DNA from: JAKZVK01 sp965248255
Lineage (GTDB): Bacteria > Acidobacteriota > Terriglobia > Bryobacterales > UBA6623
Length of the DNA: 64,000 nt
Reading direction: 5' to 3'
Assembly: GCA_965248255.1 (NCBI GenBank)
Contig: CBDFIW010000003.1
Location: 930,001 to 994,000 of the forward strand
Below, one piece after another: positions 35,185 to 44,711 of the stretch. The notes beneath the pieces are model-generated. The model did not search any database, was not told the DNA's origin, and saw only the letters and a list, made by a program, of their open reading frames with translations. How positions within the stretch are numbered: position 1 is the stretch's first letter; every line of letters begins with the position of its first letter. Made by a program: the position numbers and the translations under genes.

Positions 35185-37077
35185 CTACACCGACAGTACT
35201 TGGTAGGTGAGGAACGCGGAGACGTAGGCGACGGCCGTCATGTAGGCGAACTGGATCAGCGCCCACTTCCAGCCGCCGGTCTCGCGCCGCACGATGGCAA
35301 CCGTCGACATGCACTGCATCGCGAAAGCAAAGAAGACCAGCAGCGCGGCAGCGCCGGCGAGCGTCAGATCCGCCTGAATCGCGCTCTGCAGATCGATCGA
35401 GTCGTCGTCGGCTTCCATGCCGTAGATCGTCCCGAGCGTACCGACGATGACCTCGCGGGCGGCGAGTGAGGTGATCAGGCCGATACCGATCTTCCAGTTG
35501 AAGCCGAGCGGTTCGATCAGGGGCTCGATCGTTCTTCCGATCGTACCCGCGACGCTGTCGGCGATCTCGGGTGGCTCGCCGTTCTGTAGCGGCACGCTCG
35601 CCAGGCACCACAGGATGATGGTTGTGGCCAGAATCACCGTCCCGGCGCGGCGCAGGAAGACCTTGGCGCGGTCGTAGAGCCGCAATCCCAGGGAGCGAAC
35701 GGTCGGCATGCGGTAGGGCGGCATCTCCAGCATGAAGGGGGCGCCGCGGCTGCGGAGAACCGAAGACTTCAGCATCCAAGCCGTCAGCACCGCGGCGGCG
35801 AAACCCAAGGCGTAGAGTCCGAGCATGGTGGCTGCTTGCGTTCCGAGCAACCAGCCGAGGACGGGCTGGTCGGGGATGAAGGCCGCGATCAGCAGCGTGT
35901 ACACCGGTAGCCGCGCCGAGCACGTCATGAAAGGTGCGATCAGGATCGTCGCCATGCGGTCCCTCTTGTTCTCTATCGTGCGCGTCGACATGATGGCCGG
36001 CACGGCGCAGGCGTAGGCCGAGAGCAACGGGATGAACGACTTGCCTTGCAAGCCCACTTTGGCCATGGTGCGATCGGCGATTAAGGCGGCGCGGGCCATG
36101 TAGCCCGAGTCCTCGAGGACACCGATGAAGAGGAACAACAGCAGGATCTGGGGCAAGAACACGAGTACCGATCCCACGCCCCCCCATACGCCCTCCAACA
36201 GCAGCGACCGGAACCAGGATTCGGGCAGCAAGGCAACCAGCCAACCGCCCGAGAGGGCGATGATGGCTTCGACGCCGTCCATGAGCGGCTGGGCGACGTT
36301 GAAGATCATCTGGAAGACCGCAACGACGACGAGCAAAAAAACCAGCGGGCCCGCGAACGGATGAAGGAACACGGCGTCGAGCCTGCGGGTCCACGGCGAG
36401 GGGAAGGGAGCACGGTAGGACGCCTTGCCTCCGATGTACGTTGACCACTCCCGGCACTTCGATAGGTTGGAGATGATGGGCAGCTCGACGGGCTTGGGCA
36501 CGGCCAACGTCCCTTCGAGGAACTCGACCGCCGCCGCCATGCCCTGGCCGCTCTTGGCGCTGATCAGCACAACCGGGGCGCCCACCTGCTCGGCCAGCGC
36601 TTCGGGGTCGAGACGGCCGCCGCGGCTCTTGAGGTCGTCGGCCATGTTGAGGACCACAAGAGTCGGAATACCCAGGCTGAGAATGGGCGCGGCCAGCGTG
36701 AGGTGACGGCCGAGATTCGTGGAGTCGAGGATCAGAACCACGGCGTCGGGCGTGGCAAGATCAGGACGCCTGCCGCGAAGGATGTCGTTCGTGATCTGCT
36801 CGTCCTCCGAGCGCGGGTGCAGGCTATAGACGCCCGGCAGATCGACCAGCACGACCTGTTGACCACCGCTGAGACGTGCCAGGCCCGTCCGCTTCTCAAC
36901 GGTCACGCCGGGGTAGTTCGCGACCTTTTGCCGCAAGCCGGTGAGGCGATTGAATAGCGTGGACTTGCCGGAGTTTGGTGGTCCGACGATCGCGACCAAA
37001 CGCTGCCGGCCGGACTTGGGAGATTCCGGCCCGCCCGGGATGGTGGGGGTCAGCGTGGCCTCGGGTGCTGCGCTCAT
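35185..37077 (-). CDS. feoB: Ferrous iron transport protein B
   Basis: 630 residues. The N-terminal G domain shows GPPNSGKSTLFNRLTG (G1), VANYPGVTVEKRTG (G2/G3 region), LVDLPGVYSLHP (G3), LNMADD (G4, here N-x-x-D) and a guanine-contacting SAK. The membrane part includes the FeoB gate motifs SYMARAALIADRTMAKVGLQGKSF, PLLSAYACAVPAIMSTRTIEN and ARLPVYTLLIAAF. Overall length is a little short of the E. coli protein, as usual for this branch. Its ATG overlaps the FeoA stop by ATGA. It imports Fe(II) across the inner membrane. Confidence 0.95.
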   Translation of the reverse strand: MSAAPEATLTPTIPGGPESPKSGRQRLVAIVGPPNSGKSTLFNRLTGLRQKVANYPGVTVEKRTGLARLSGGQQVVLVDLPGVYSLHPRSEDEQITNDILRGRRPDLATPDAVVLILDSTNLGRHLTLAAPILSLGIPTLVVLNMADDLKSRGGRLDPEALAEQVGAPVVLISAKSGQGMAAAVEFLEGTLAVPKPVELPIISNLSKCREWSTYIGGKASYRAPFPSPWTRRLDAVFLHPFAGPLVFLLVVVAVFQMIFNVAQPLMDGVEAIIALSGGWLVALLPESWFRSLLLEGVWGGVGSVLVFLPQILLLFLFIGVLEDSGYMARAALIADRTMAKVGLQGKSFIPLLSAYACAVPAIMSTRTIENKRDRMATILIAPFMTCSARLPVYTLLIAAFIPDQPVLGWLLGTQAATMLGLYALGFAAAVLTAWMLKSSVLRSRGAPFMLEMPPYRMPTVRSLGLRLYDRAKVFLRRAGTVILATTIILWCLASVPLQNGEPPEIADSVAGTIGRTIEPLIEPLGFNWKIGIGLITSLAAREVIVGTLGTIYGMEADDDSIDLQSAIQADLTLAGAAALLVFFAFAMQCMSTVAIVRRETGGWKWALIQFAYMTAVAYVSAFLTYQVLSV

Positions 37078-37337
37078 CGGTCGCCCTCAGGGGTCTTCGG
37101 CAAAGAACGGATTGCCATTCGTGAAGCGGTCTCTCGCCGTAAAGCCACCTCGGAGCCATCAACACGATAGACCCGCGGATCTCCGAACGGCGAGCGGCGC
37201 GCGACGGTGATCAGAGTGCCGGGCAGGAATCCCAGCTCCATCAGGCGCCGGGTGTCGGCCTCGGGGAGATCGATTCGGTCGAGATAGGCTTCTTCGCCTT
37301 GCCCCAAATCGACGAGGGTTCCTTGTTCGGACGACAT
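37074..37337 (-). CDS. feoA: FeoA-domain protein
   Basis: 87 residues from ATG 37337, stop overlapping the feoB start (ATGA). The SH3-like FeoA fold is visible: YLDRIDLPEADTRRLMELGFLPGTLITVARRSPFGDPRVYRVDGSEVALRRETASRM, with the MELGFLPG and ALR signatures. It supports FeoB in ferrous iron uptake. An upstream in-frame start (112 residues) is possible but less likely. Confidence 0.9.
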   Translation of the reverse strand: MSSEQGTLVDLGQGEEAYLDRIDLPEADTRRLMELGFLPGTLITVARRSPFGDPRVYRVDGSEVALRRETASRMAIRSLPKTPEGDR

Positions 37338-37617
37338 ACGGCGGACCGCGGCTTTTGACACTGAGTTGCAACTGCAGGTTTCAGTATGAGATGGGGATCT
37401 GGTTGAAGTCAAAGGCCGATCGCCGTGCTCAACCCGTCAACCGAGCCGCGACCGTAAGTGCCTATGGAGCGCAATCCTTGCCAAGCACGGCAGAAGGTTT
37501 CAGAGCTTCGGACAGAGGCGCGGGCGTAAAGCCAGCGCGCTCCCTCGAGGTCGCAGCTGTGTCCGGTCCACCATGACGACACCTGTTTGGTTCCGGCTAG
37601 TCCGGGTCACGAGTCGG
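37338..37617. other. Intergenic gap with an AACCGAGCCGCGACCGTAAG repeat copy
   Basis: About 280 bases between feoA and the AddA-like gene. It contains AACCGAGCCGCGACCGTAAG at 37439-37458, which recurs with one change at 47872-47891. No gene, tRNA or clear terminator was recognised. Confidence 0.5.
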
Positions 37618-40600
37618 TCATATGGCGGCAGCGACTGGGAGTTGGGCGGGACATTGGCCTCGGTAATGGGGGCAGCGCAGGCAGTGGCCGCCTACTTGTA
37701 TGGGGAATTGCATCGATGACTGTGCGGCGAAGAACTGCTCTACGGTTTTCTCTGCTTCGTCCAAGGCGGCGCCGGTCAGATCGACCTCGACCGGGACGTT
37801 GGGGCGAAGGAAGTAGAGTATCCCACGGGACGGCAGCCGTCCCTGTGCTTGACGGATGGCGAGCGCATAGAGTTGGACTTGTAGGGCATAGTCCTCGGCT
37901 CGCTCAACGGCTTCCGTTTGGTCGAGCTCGTCGGTCTTGTAGTCGAGCAGGACCTGCTCTTCGCCGTCGTCAAACCAGAGGTCGATTTGACCCCGCAAGA
38001 GCCGTTCCCCGATCGGAAAGAGAACGCCGTGTTCTCGAAGCGCTCGCTTGGCCTGGGTCGAGCGTCGGCCTAGGTCGCTGTGGAGGAACACGTCGGCCAG
38101 CCGCTGAGCTTCGCTGTCACCAGGACTTGCCCGGGCGGGGACGGCCAGGATTTCGTGGACTCGTTGGCCCAGTGTTGTGGCGTCGGTCTCATCGCTTTCG
38201 GGCAGGGCGGCGTCGGTTTCGGTAGTGACGACACCGGCGGGCGGGCGTTCGCTGGCTTCGAAACCCAAGTAGCGCGACAAATAGTACCGGCGAGGGCAGT
38301 CCTTGAACAGAGCCACCGAGGTCACCGCCGCCGCCGCGTCGGATTGCTCCGCGTCAGCGGCCGGATCGATCCAAGTCAGTTCAGACTGCTTGCCGGGCCG
38401 GAACATCTCTTTCTGAAGCGCGGGCTTTTGGTCCGTGACGAGACAGCGAAATCGAAAGCCGTTTTTCTCATGGACCACGGGCTTGTTTTCGATGCGGTGG
38501 AAGTCGACGCCCAGTTTTTCCTTCAGGTGCTTGGCCCAATGGCGTGCTTGCGGCCGGGGCCCAAAAGAGGCGCTGAGGATGAGGTGCTCCTCCGCACGCG
38601 TCATGGCGACGTAGAGCAGCCGATCGGTTTCTTCCTGGTCGCGCTCTTTCAGGCGTGCGCGGATCGCTTCGTAGATAGAGTCGCCCTTGGCCTCTCCGGT
38701 AGCCGCATCCTCGACCCATCGAACACCGAGGCCTTGCTCGGGATCGTATAAAGCTGCGTTTGATGAGCCACGCGCGTCGCGATTGACGCCGGCGATGATG
38801 ACGACGGGAAACTCGAGACCCTTGGCACCGTGCACGGTGAGGACTTTGACGGCATCGACGTCCTCATCGTAGGAGTCGGCCTCGGGCTCGTCCACCGCGG
38901 AGAATTGCAGTTCCTCGAGCCGGTCGACGATCTCATGGAACCGCAGGCGGCGGGTCTCCTGGAGTTGGCGAATGAGCCGCAGCAGCTTGCGGATATTGGC
39001 AACCTTGATGTAGCCTCCGGCGGCCGCAAAGGCTTGTGACTCATAGCCGCTCTCGGCCAGCAGGCGCGAGAGGAGCACCTCGACGGGCGTTTCGTCGCGC
39101 AGGTTACGAAAGCGATCGAGGCGCACGCGGAAAGCGGCTAGACGTTCGGCGTCTTTCGGGTCGGTCTGATCGCGTGAATCGAGTGCCGATGCCAAGTTCT
39201 TGTTGAACTCGCCCTCGATCTTCATCTCGAGCAGCGCGTTGTCGCTCAGGCCCGCCAGCGGCGAGCAGAGCACGGCGGCCAGGGCGATTTCGTCGCGTGG
39301 GTTTCGCAGCACACGCAAAAGGTTGACCAAGTCGCGAACCTCTTCGGCCTCGAAGAACCCGCGTCCAGCGGAAACTTGATATGGAATGCCGCCTGCCTGC
39401 AGGCCCTTGGTGATGTCGGCCAGCACGGCCCGTGTGCGTCCCAGAACGGCAAAGTCTTTCCACTCCGCGGGCCGCTTCCCTTCCCCGACCAGCAAGCTGC
39501 CTCGCAGGTCGATGATGCGAGCCGCCAGGTGTTGCGCTTCGGCCTCGCGGGCCTCCTCGGTGTTACGCCGGCGGGCGATCAGTACCTCCACGCTCGAGTC
39601 GCGCTTGCGGGGGAGGTCGCGCGCCGCCACCAGCTTTCGCGGCTCCACACCGCCGGACGGACGGTCGAAGACGGTCTCCACCGCGCGCAGAATGTCGTCG
39701 CGGCTACGGAAGTTCTCGAGCAACTCGACCACCTGGCCGCCGCTCTCGCGGACCCGGTCGCGGTAACCGTGAAAAACGCGGGGTTCCGCGTGACGGAAAC
39801 CGTAGATCGACTGGTTGAGGTCACCCACGGCAAAGAGGGTCGAGTCGCGGCGGCGGGTACGCTCTTGAAGCAGGCGAACGAGGTCGGCCTGTAAGCGGTT
39901 CGTGTCCTGGTACTCGTCGACCAGGATGGCTCGATAGGGCAGGTCGAGCGAGGGAGAACCAGAGAGCAGCTGCACTGCGTCGATCTCGAGATCGGCGAAG
40001 TCGAGCCACCCGTGCCGGCGCTTCGACTCGAGGTAGCGGCCGTCGACTTGGCGCAGGGTTTCGATGAGCCAGCGCCGAGAGTCCCCGTGCGCCGAATCGG
40101 CCGACAGCGGGTCCGTGATTCCCGGGCCGGAGGCGCGCAGTGTCTGATAGACGTCGAAGATCTCGCCGTGAACGTTCGACAGCTCGTTGCGTTCGGCATG
40201 GGCGCCCGACCCATAGAAAGCCCGTAGGAAATCGAGCGTGCCGTCCTTGTGTTGCACGTAGCGCTGGTCGAGCACGTCCGCAATCGAGCCGCGCAGCACT
40301 ACCTCGGCTTCCCGCGCATCGATGACTTCGAACCCAGGGTTGAGGCCGGCTTCGAAGGCGTGCTCCCGGAGCAGGCGCGCGCAGAAGGCATGAATCGTGG
40401 AGATCTGTGCGGTTTGAAAGGAGTCTCGATGCGCGGCGTCGCTTTGCTCCACCAAGCGCACGAGCATGTTGGTTGCAGCCTTTTCGGTGAAGGTGATCGC
40501 TAGAATCTCGTCGGGCCGAAAACCCTTTTCCGAGACTAGCCAGCGAAAGCGCTCCACCAGCACGGTGGTCTTACCCGAGCCCGGGCCGGCCACGACGCAC

Positions 40601-40656
40601 ACGTCGCCGGCGTCCCAGCTTGAGACGGCCTCCCGTTGCCTGTCGGTCAGATCCAT
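37618..40656 (-). CDS. AddA-like UvrD helicase with C-terminal four-Cys nuclease domain
   Basis: 1012 residues. N-terminal UvrD/Rep motor motifs: VAGPGSGKTTVLVERF (Walker A), ILVDEYQDTNRLQ (Walker B), GDLNQSIYGFRHAEP, LLENFRSRDDI, VLTVHGAKGLEFPVVI and RLLYVAMTRAEEHL. The last 260 residues form a PD-(D/E)xK nuclease domain (RGQIDLWFDDGEEQVLLDYKTDE), preceded by FKDCPRRYYLSRYLGF and ending with GGHCLRCPHYRGQCP. One Cys before the nuclease domain and a C-x2-C-x5-C after it match the Fe-S staple of AddB and Cas4-type nucleases, which canonical AddA lacks. It works in end resection at double-strand breaks. It begins 10 bases after the AddB-like stop, so the two are one operon. Confidence 0.9.
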   Translation of the reverse strand: MDLTDRQREAVSSWDAGDVCVVAGPGSGKTTVLVERFRWLVSEKGFRPDEILAITFTEKAATNMLVRLVEQSDAAHRDSFQTAQISTIHAFCARLLREHAFEAGLNPGFEVIDAREAEVVLRGSIADVLDQRYVQHKDGTLDFLRAFYGSGAHAERNELSNVHGEIFDVYQTLRASGPGITDPLSADSAHGDSRRWLIETLRQVDGRYLESKRRHGWLDFADLEIDAVQLLSGSPSLDLPYRAILVDEYQDTNRLQADLVRLLQERTRRRDSTLFAVGDLNQSIYGFRHAEPRVFHGYRDRVRESGGQVVELLENFRSRDDILRAVETVFDRPSGGVEPRKLVAARDLPRKRDSSVEVLIARRRNTEEAREAEAQHLAARIIDLRGSLLVGEGKRPAEWKDFAVLGRTRAVLADITKGLQAGGIPYQVSAGRGFFEAEEVRDLVNLLRVLRNPRDEIALAAVLCSPLAGLSDNALLEMKIEGEFNKNLASALDSRDQTDPKDAERLAAFRVRLDRFRNLRDETPVEVLLSRLLAESGYESQAFAAAGGYIKVANIRKLLRLIRQLQETRRLRFHEIVDRLEELQFSAVDEPEADSYDEDVDAVKVLTVHGAKGLEFPVVIIAGVNRDARGSSNAALYDPEQGLGVRWVEDAATGEAKGDSIYEAIRARLKERDQEETDRLLYVAMTRAEEHLILSASFGPRPQARHWAKHLKEKLGVDFHRIENKPVVHEKNGFRFRCLVTDQKPALQKEMFRPGKQSELTWIDPAADAEQSDAAAAVTSVALFKDCPRRYYLSRYLGFEASERPPAGVVTTETDAALPESDETDATTLGQRVHEILAVPARASPGDSEAQRLADVFLHSDLGRRSTQAKRALREHGVLFPIGERLLRGQIDLWFDDGEEQVLLDYKTDELDQTEAVERAEDYALQVQLYALAIRQAQGRLPSRGILYFLRPNVPVEVDLTGAALDEAEKTVEQFFAAQSSMQFPIQVGGHCLRCPHYRGQCPAQLPVAAAI

Positions 40657-40666
40657 AGGAGGATGC

Positions 40667-43351
40667 TCACAACCGCACCCGGCAGATGTCGCGGTACTCG
40701 CAGAAGTTGCGACAAAAGCTGCGATCGTCAGGGTCTACCTTGATCCTGCCCCGCCGGATCTCTCTGATCTTCGCCGCAGTCAGCGCACGCGCTTCTTGCA
40801 ACATGCGCTGCAGCTCGGTCTCCGAGACGCGTTTCTCGCCGTCACGCACGACGCCGGCAGGCAGCAGGCTATCGACAAGCCAACCCTGACGGGTCGTACT
40901 CTTGCGCAGGCCCCAGTAGCGCATGCCTGCCGGACGTACACCTTTCTCTTCCTGCAACCCCGACAGGTACAGCGCTGCCTGGATCTTGCGGCCCTTGCCG
41001 TGTCCATCGATGGCCTTCTTGATGTTGGCGTCGGTGGAGTATTTGTAATCAACGACGACGCCGAGGTCCTGTCCGAAGATCTCGAAGCGGTCGATGCGTG
41101 CGTTGATTTGGATGGGGTCGCCCTTCGGCTCGTCGACGACGTGCTCCAGCTTGACCTCGGTCCCTTGCTCGGTGTACGGCGTCGGGCCGTAGCGGCTCTC
41201 TTCGTCGGCGAAGCGTTCGAGATCGGTCCGCAGGTTGTTGTAGATGACGGCGGTGCGAAAGTTTCGCTTGATCGATTCACGCCGACACGTGTCGTCGAAG
41301 GCATCGTCGAGTGTGGCCGTGATCGGCTGCGCCGAGTCTTCGGTCCATTGACTCAGGACGCGATGGACTATCGATCCCATGAGACGGTTGTCGATACGCC
41401 GCTCGGGGAAGGCGGGGCGGCCTTCGAGATCGAGGGTGTATTGCGCGAAGAACCGGTAGGGGCACTGTAGATACGTCTCGACGCCGCTGGGGCTGAAGTG
41501 CGGGTGACGAGACTCGATGGCTTCTTCTAGGCGAGGGGAGTTCAAGTGGTCCGAATGCGCCACGGTAGGCGCGCGGACGTCCTCCCTCAGACGTACTGGT
41601 TCAGCGAGCTGATCGTCGGCCTTGGGTTGATCGAGGAAGAAGGAACGCACCAGCGGTTTGCCCCCTTCCTCAGCCTCGGGGTAGGTCAGTACGAGCTCGG
41701 AGGTCGCTCGCGTCGTCGCCACGCTGAAGAGAAAGCGCTCTTCTTTCTCGCGCTCCGAGGTTGTGCGGAGACGGATGCCGCGCTGCGCGGCGCGGCGGCG
41801 GTCGTTGTCGGGGAAAAAGAGGTCCTGTGCGGGATGACGCGGGAACCCCTTCTCGACCAGGCCACAGACGAACACGGACGGCAGCTCCCACTGACGCGCC
41901 TCATAAACCGAGAGCACGTGAACGACGTTGCGGCGCTGATCCCGCGTGTGGAGAGAGATGTTTGACAAAACGATGTCGAACGCCTCGAGGTATTGCTCGA
42001 GCTTGACCTGAGAGGCTTCTGGACCGAGCAACTCGGCTGCTTGGTCCGCCGCGGCATCGAATTCGGCGATGGCGCGGGCGAGTGAGCGCAACTCGAGCAC
42101 GCGATGCATGGCGAGGCCGTCGGGTGCGTCGGAGAGGCACAGCACTTGCGCTCGCAGGCCGCGGATGCGTTCGACCCAAGCGGATGCTTCCTCCTTCTCG
42201 CGCGCCCAGCTCCTCGCCGGTTGAAGGCCCTCGAGGAAAGATCGTACTTTCGAGAAGGTCTCAGCGTGGCGAAGGAGGAAATCCAAGCCCGCGCCCGGCA
42301 GTTTCTCACGCAGGAAAAAGTCGTAGGCGTCCATCTGCCGGGACTGGCCGAGGGGGCTCCAGGAAAGATTGAGCAGCTCGAGCGTCATCTCGCCGGGAAA
42401 TCCCTCGGCGATGGCGCCAAGCAGCTTTCGCAAGTAGTCGACCGCACCGTGCTGGGACAGCGGCGCGGGGAAGCGCATGCGATAGGGGATGCGGAAGCGA
42501 TCGAAGACGACCCGCACGATGGGTGCGTACACTTCGGGGGAACGGAGAATGAGTCCGTTGTCGTGGAAAGGCCTTGTGCCGGCGAGGATACGCCGGGCGA
42601 TGTCTTCAATCTCGTGCTCGGGGGTCTTGGCGCGGACGACGGTTCGAGCCGGCGGCGGGCGACGAGCTTCGGTGAGAACCTCCCGCGGTAGATCGGGAAA
42701 CGGGTTCTCGACTTGGTCGGGAAGCGTGACCACCAAGTCCTCGGCGGTTTCCGTCAAGGCGGCGACGAGCTCGCGCTCGGCGGAGGAGAAGTTGACGAAG
42801 CCGTCCAGGTAGACCTGCCGGACGTCTCCCAGTCCGTCCTGCCGTACGGTGGCGGCCGCTTGGCGCAGGCCCTCTCCGAGGGGTGAATAGCTGTGGGCAG
42901 AGAGTAGGGTCTCGTAGGCGCTGAATACTGTTGCGAAGGCCTTCTGATAGCGGTCACGAGCCAGGGCTTGCGCGTCGGCTGCACGGCAACCGGCCGCCCA
43001 GAACTCGCGGACGGTATTGGCCAGGCTTTCCCGCAGTCCTCGGGACGACGACAACCCGCGGAACGCCTCGCAGTCGGCGCGCTCGACGGCCTGATCAAGC
43101 AGCCACGACTCGGCTGCGGGCCCTGGCTCCCGGACGGCGGGGGCGAGGTCGCGTACGAAGTCGGCCAGCGTGGTGACCAGGCCGCCCGCTGTGACCCTGC
43201 CGCGGGCGAGGGTGTGTTGAAGGTGCTCCGCCATGCTGGCGGTGGGCACGATCAACTTGACGGTTGCGGCCCGGCCTTCCTTAACGGCGGACGTCAGCTT
43301 CCCTAGAACACGATGGGTTTTTCCGCTTCCAGCCGGCCCGGTCAGCAGCAC
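40667..43351 (-). CDS. AddB-like helicase/exonuclease subunit
   Basis: 894 residues if started at GTG 43351. Other non-ATG codons upstream are possible, and the frame stays open into the opposite-strand coiled-coil gene, which cannot be real on both strands. An ATP-binding loop starts near the N-terminus (LLTGPAGSGKTHRVLGKL). An inactivated helicase-like middle with VLSVYEARQWELPSVFVCGLVEKGFPR follows, as in AddB. The C-terminal PD-(D/E)xK domain shows SGVETYLQCPYRFFAQY, NARIDRFEIFGQDLGVVVDYKYST and SFCRNFCEYRDICR, giving a Cys before the domain and C-x3-C-x5-C after it, an Fe-S staple. It is co-transcribed ahead of the AddA-like gene. Confidence 0.87.
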   Translation of the reverse strand: MLLTGPAGSGKTHRVLGKLTSAVKEGRAATVKLIVPTASMAEHLQHTLARGRVTAGGLVTTLADFVRDLAPAVREPGPAAESWLLDQAVERADCEAFRGLSSSRGLRESLANTVREFWAAGCRAADAQALARDRYQKAFATVFSAYETLLSAHSYSPLGEGLRQAAATVRQDGLGDVRQVYLDGFVNFSSAERELVAALTETAEDLVVTLPDQVENPFPDLPREVLTEARRPPPARTVVRAKTPEHEIEDIARRILAGTRPFHDNGLILRSPEVYAPIVRVVFDRFRIPYRMRFPAPLSQHGAVDYLRKLLGAIAEGFPGEMTLELLNLSWSPLGQSRQMDAYDFFLREKLPGAGLDFLLRHAETFSKVRSFLEGLQPARSWAREKEEASAWVERIRGLRAQVLCLSDAPDGLAMHRVLELRSLARAIAEFDAAADQAAELLGPEASQVKLEQYLEAFDIVLSNISLHTRDQRRNVVHVLSVYEARQWELPSVFVCGLVEKGFPRHPAQDLFFPDNDRRRAAQRGIRLRTTSEREKEERFLFSVATTRATSELVLTYPEAEEGGKPLVRSFFLDQPKADDQLAEPVRLREDVRAPTVAHSDHLNSPRLEEAIESRHPHFSPSGVETYLQCPYRFFAQYTLDLEGRPAFPERRIDNRLMGSIVHRVLSQWTEDSAQPITATLDDAFDDTCRRESIKRNFRTAVIYNNLRTDLERFADEESRYGPTPYTEQGTEVKLEHVVDEPKGDPIQINARIDRFEIFGQDLGVVVDYKYSTDANIKKAIDGHGKGRKIQAALYLSGLQEEKGVRPAGMRYWGLRKSTTRQGWLVDSLLPAGVVRDGEKRVSETELQRMLQEARALTAAKIREIRRGRIKVDPDDRSFCRNFCEYRDICRVRL

Positions 43352-43371
43352 TTTTTCGCTCAGATCGAGGA

Positions 43372-43407
43372 TTGTAGCAGGACCGGCCCGCGGTAGAATA
43401 AAGCCGA
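43372..43407 (+). promoter_or_regulatory. Promoter-like TTGTAG / TAGAAT at the start of the coiled-coil gene
   Basis: TTGTAG at 43372-43377 and TAGAAT at 43394-43399 are 16 bases apart, and the -10 box ends 7 bases before ATG 43407. This predicts a leaderless mRNA within a very short divergent gap shared with the AddB-like gene. Confidence 0.4.
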
Positions 43408-43733
43408 TGGACGTCGAGAAAACGATGCAGTTTCTGCTGGAGCAGCAGGCTGCGTCAGCGGCCCGGATGGGCGAGATCGATGAGCGGCTGAATCGGGTGA
43501 GCCGGCAGTTGGAGAGCTTCGGAACAACGATGCACGAGCTGGCGCAAAACCAGGTGGCCATGGGCAAGGCACAGCTTCGGCTCGACCGGGCACAGAGAGA
43601 GTTTCAGAAAACGGCTCACGGCCACGAAGAACGAATTCAGCGTCTTGAGGCCTCGCTCGAGCGGGTGCTGTCAAAGATCGATCGCCTATTGGATTCCCCT
43701 GGCCAGTCGAACGGCCGGCCCGGGCTATCGTGA
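43407..43733 (+). CDS. Small coiled-coil protein
   Basis: 108 residues from ATG 43407. Nearly the whole chain is heptad-like and charged: MQFLLEQQAASAARMGEIDERLNRVSRQLES, QVAMGKAQLRLDRAQREFQKTAHGHEERIQRLEASLERVLSKIDRLL. No signal peptide or membrane helix is present. It resembles short hypothetical coiled-coil proteins of Acidobacteriota. It is divergent from the addBA-like operon and could share regulation, but no function is known. Confidence 0.65.
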   Translation: MDVEKTMQFLLEQQAASAARMGEIDERLNRVSRQLESFGTTMHELAQNQVAMGKAQLRLDRAQREFQKTAHGHEERIQRLEASLERVLSKIDRLLDSPGQSNGRPGLS

Positions 43734-43929
43734 TTCGTCTCCAACGCCCGACAACTGCCCGGGGTTGGTGGAGAGAATCATCAGCCAAAGTGTGGAGCCC
43801 GGCGCGGCACCTGCAGCTCCCCTGTGTTCTAATAAGGGCAACTTTGCGAGCGGCCTTTGGGCCGCATCCCTAACCACATCGGACAACATCCGACGCTGCG
43901 ATGCGGGCTGAAGGCAAGAGGAGGAGCCG

Positions 43930-44694
43930 ATGTCCACATTGATGGTTCTGCTCTGCGTCCTCCTCCCGCCGCAGCTTGTCGACCGCACCAAGCAGGCCAA
44001 ATCCCCTCCGTCGGCGCGGTCCGAGCTTTCCGAGGAAACCCGCGCCGACATCTACATGGCGCGCAAGATGTACCGCGAGGCCATCGAGACTTACGAAACG
44101 GCCCTCACCGCCCAACCGGGCGCCTATCGTGTGCACAACAAACTCGGCATCGCCTACCACCATCTCACGAAACTGCCTGAGGCCAAACGCCACTACCAGC
44201 GGGCCCTCAGGCTCAACAAGGGGTTTTTTCAGGCGCGGAACAATCTCGGGACGGCCTACTACGCGGAACGAAGATACAGGAAGGCCACTAAGACGTACCG
44301 CAAGGCGTTGAAGATCCATCCTGACTCGGCTTCGATCCACAGCAACCTGGGGACCGCGTATTTCCGGCGGGGCAAGTACAAGAAAGCGTCCCAAGAATTT
44401 CTCACCGCGCTGCGGCTCGACCCGATGGTGTTCGAAACCCGAGGCACTTTCGGCACCTTGCTACAGGAGCGCTCGGTACCAGACCGCGGACGATACTATT
44501 ACTACATGGCCAAGGCCTACGCCGGGGCCGGCATCTACGACAAAGCCTTGCTAAACCTTCGCAGGGCCATCGAAGACGGTTATCGGAAGCACAAGAAAAT
44601 CGCCGAGGAGCCCGTCTTTGAACCTCTCTTGGACAACCCAACGTTCCAAGCGCTCATCGGCCTAGGCCCACAACGCGCCGAACTCCGCCCCTGA
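43930..44694 (+). CDS. TPR-repeat protein
   Basis: 254 residues from ATG 43930 with a strong AGGAGG. A short hydrophobic N-terminus may be a signal or anchor. Four to five TPR units follow, with the typical A-x-x-x-Y and N-L-G-x-A-Y patterns: AREAIETYETALTAQPGAYRVHNKLGIAYHHL, RHYQRALRLNKGFFQARNNLGTAYYAE, KTYRKALKIHPDSASIHSNLGTAYFRRG. A C-terminal segment (LLNLRRAIEDGYRKHKKIAEEPVFEPLL) also appears in planctomycete and acidobacterial TPR proteins. Role: probably a scaffold; partner unknown. Confidence 0.85.
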   Translation: MSTLMVLLCVLLPPQLVDRTKQAKSPPSARSELSEETRADIYMARKMYREAIETYETALTAQPGAYRVHNKLGIAYHHLTKLPEAKRHYQRALRLNKGFFQARNNLGTAYYAERRYRKATKTYRKALKIHPDSASIHSNLGTAYFRRGKYKKASQEFLTALRLDPMVFETRGTFGTLLQERSVPDRGRYYYYMAKAYAGAGIYDKALLNLRRAIEDGYRKHKKIAEEPVFEPLLDNPTFQALIGLGPQRAELRP

Positions 44695-44711
44695 TTCCCG
44701 TCGCGCATCGA

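Noticed and set aside
35120..36457. Long open frame opposite or beside the FeoB frame (445 codons).
   Set aside because: It is a high-GC shadow of feoB: no family match, Arg-rich composition, and the FeoB frame has complete motifs.
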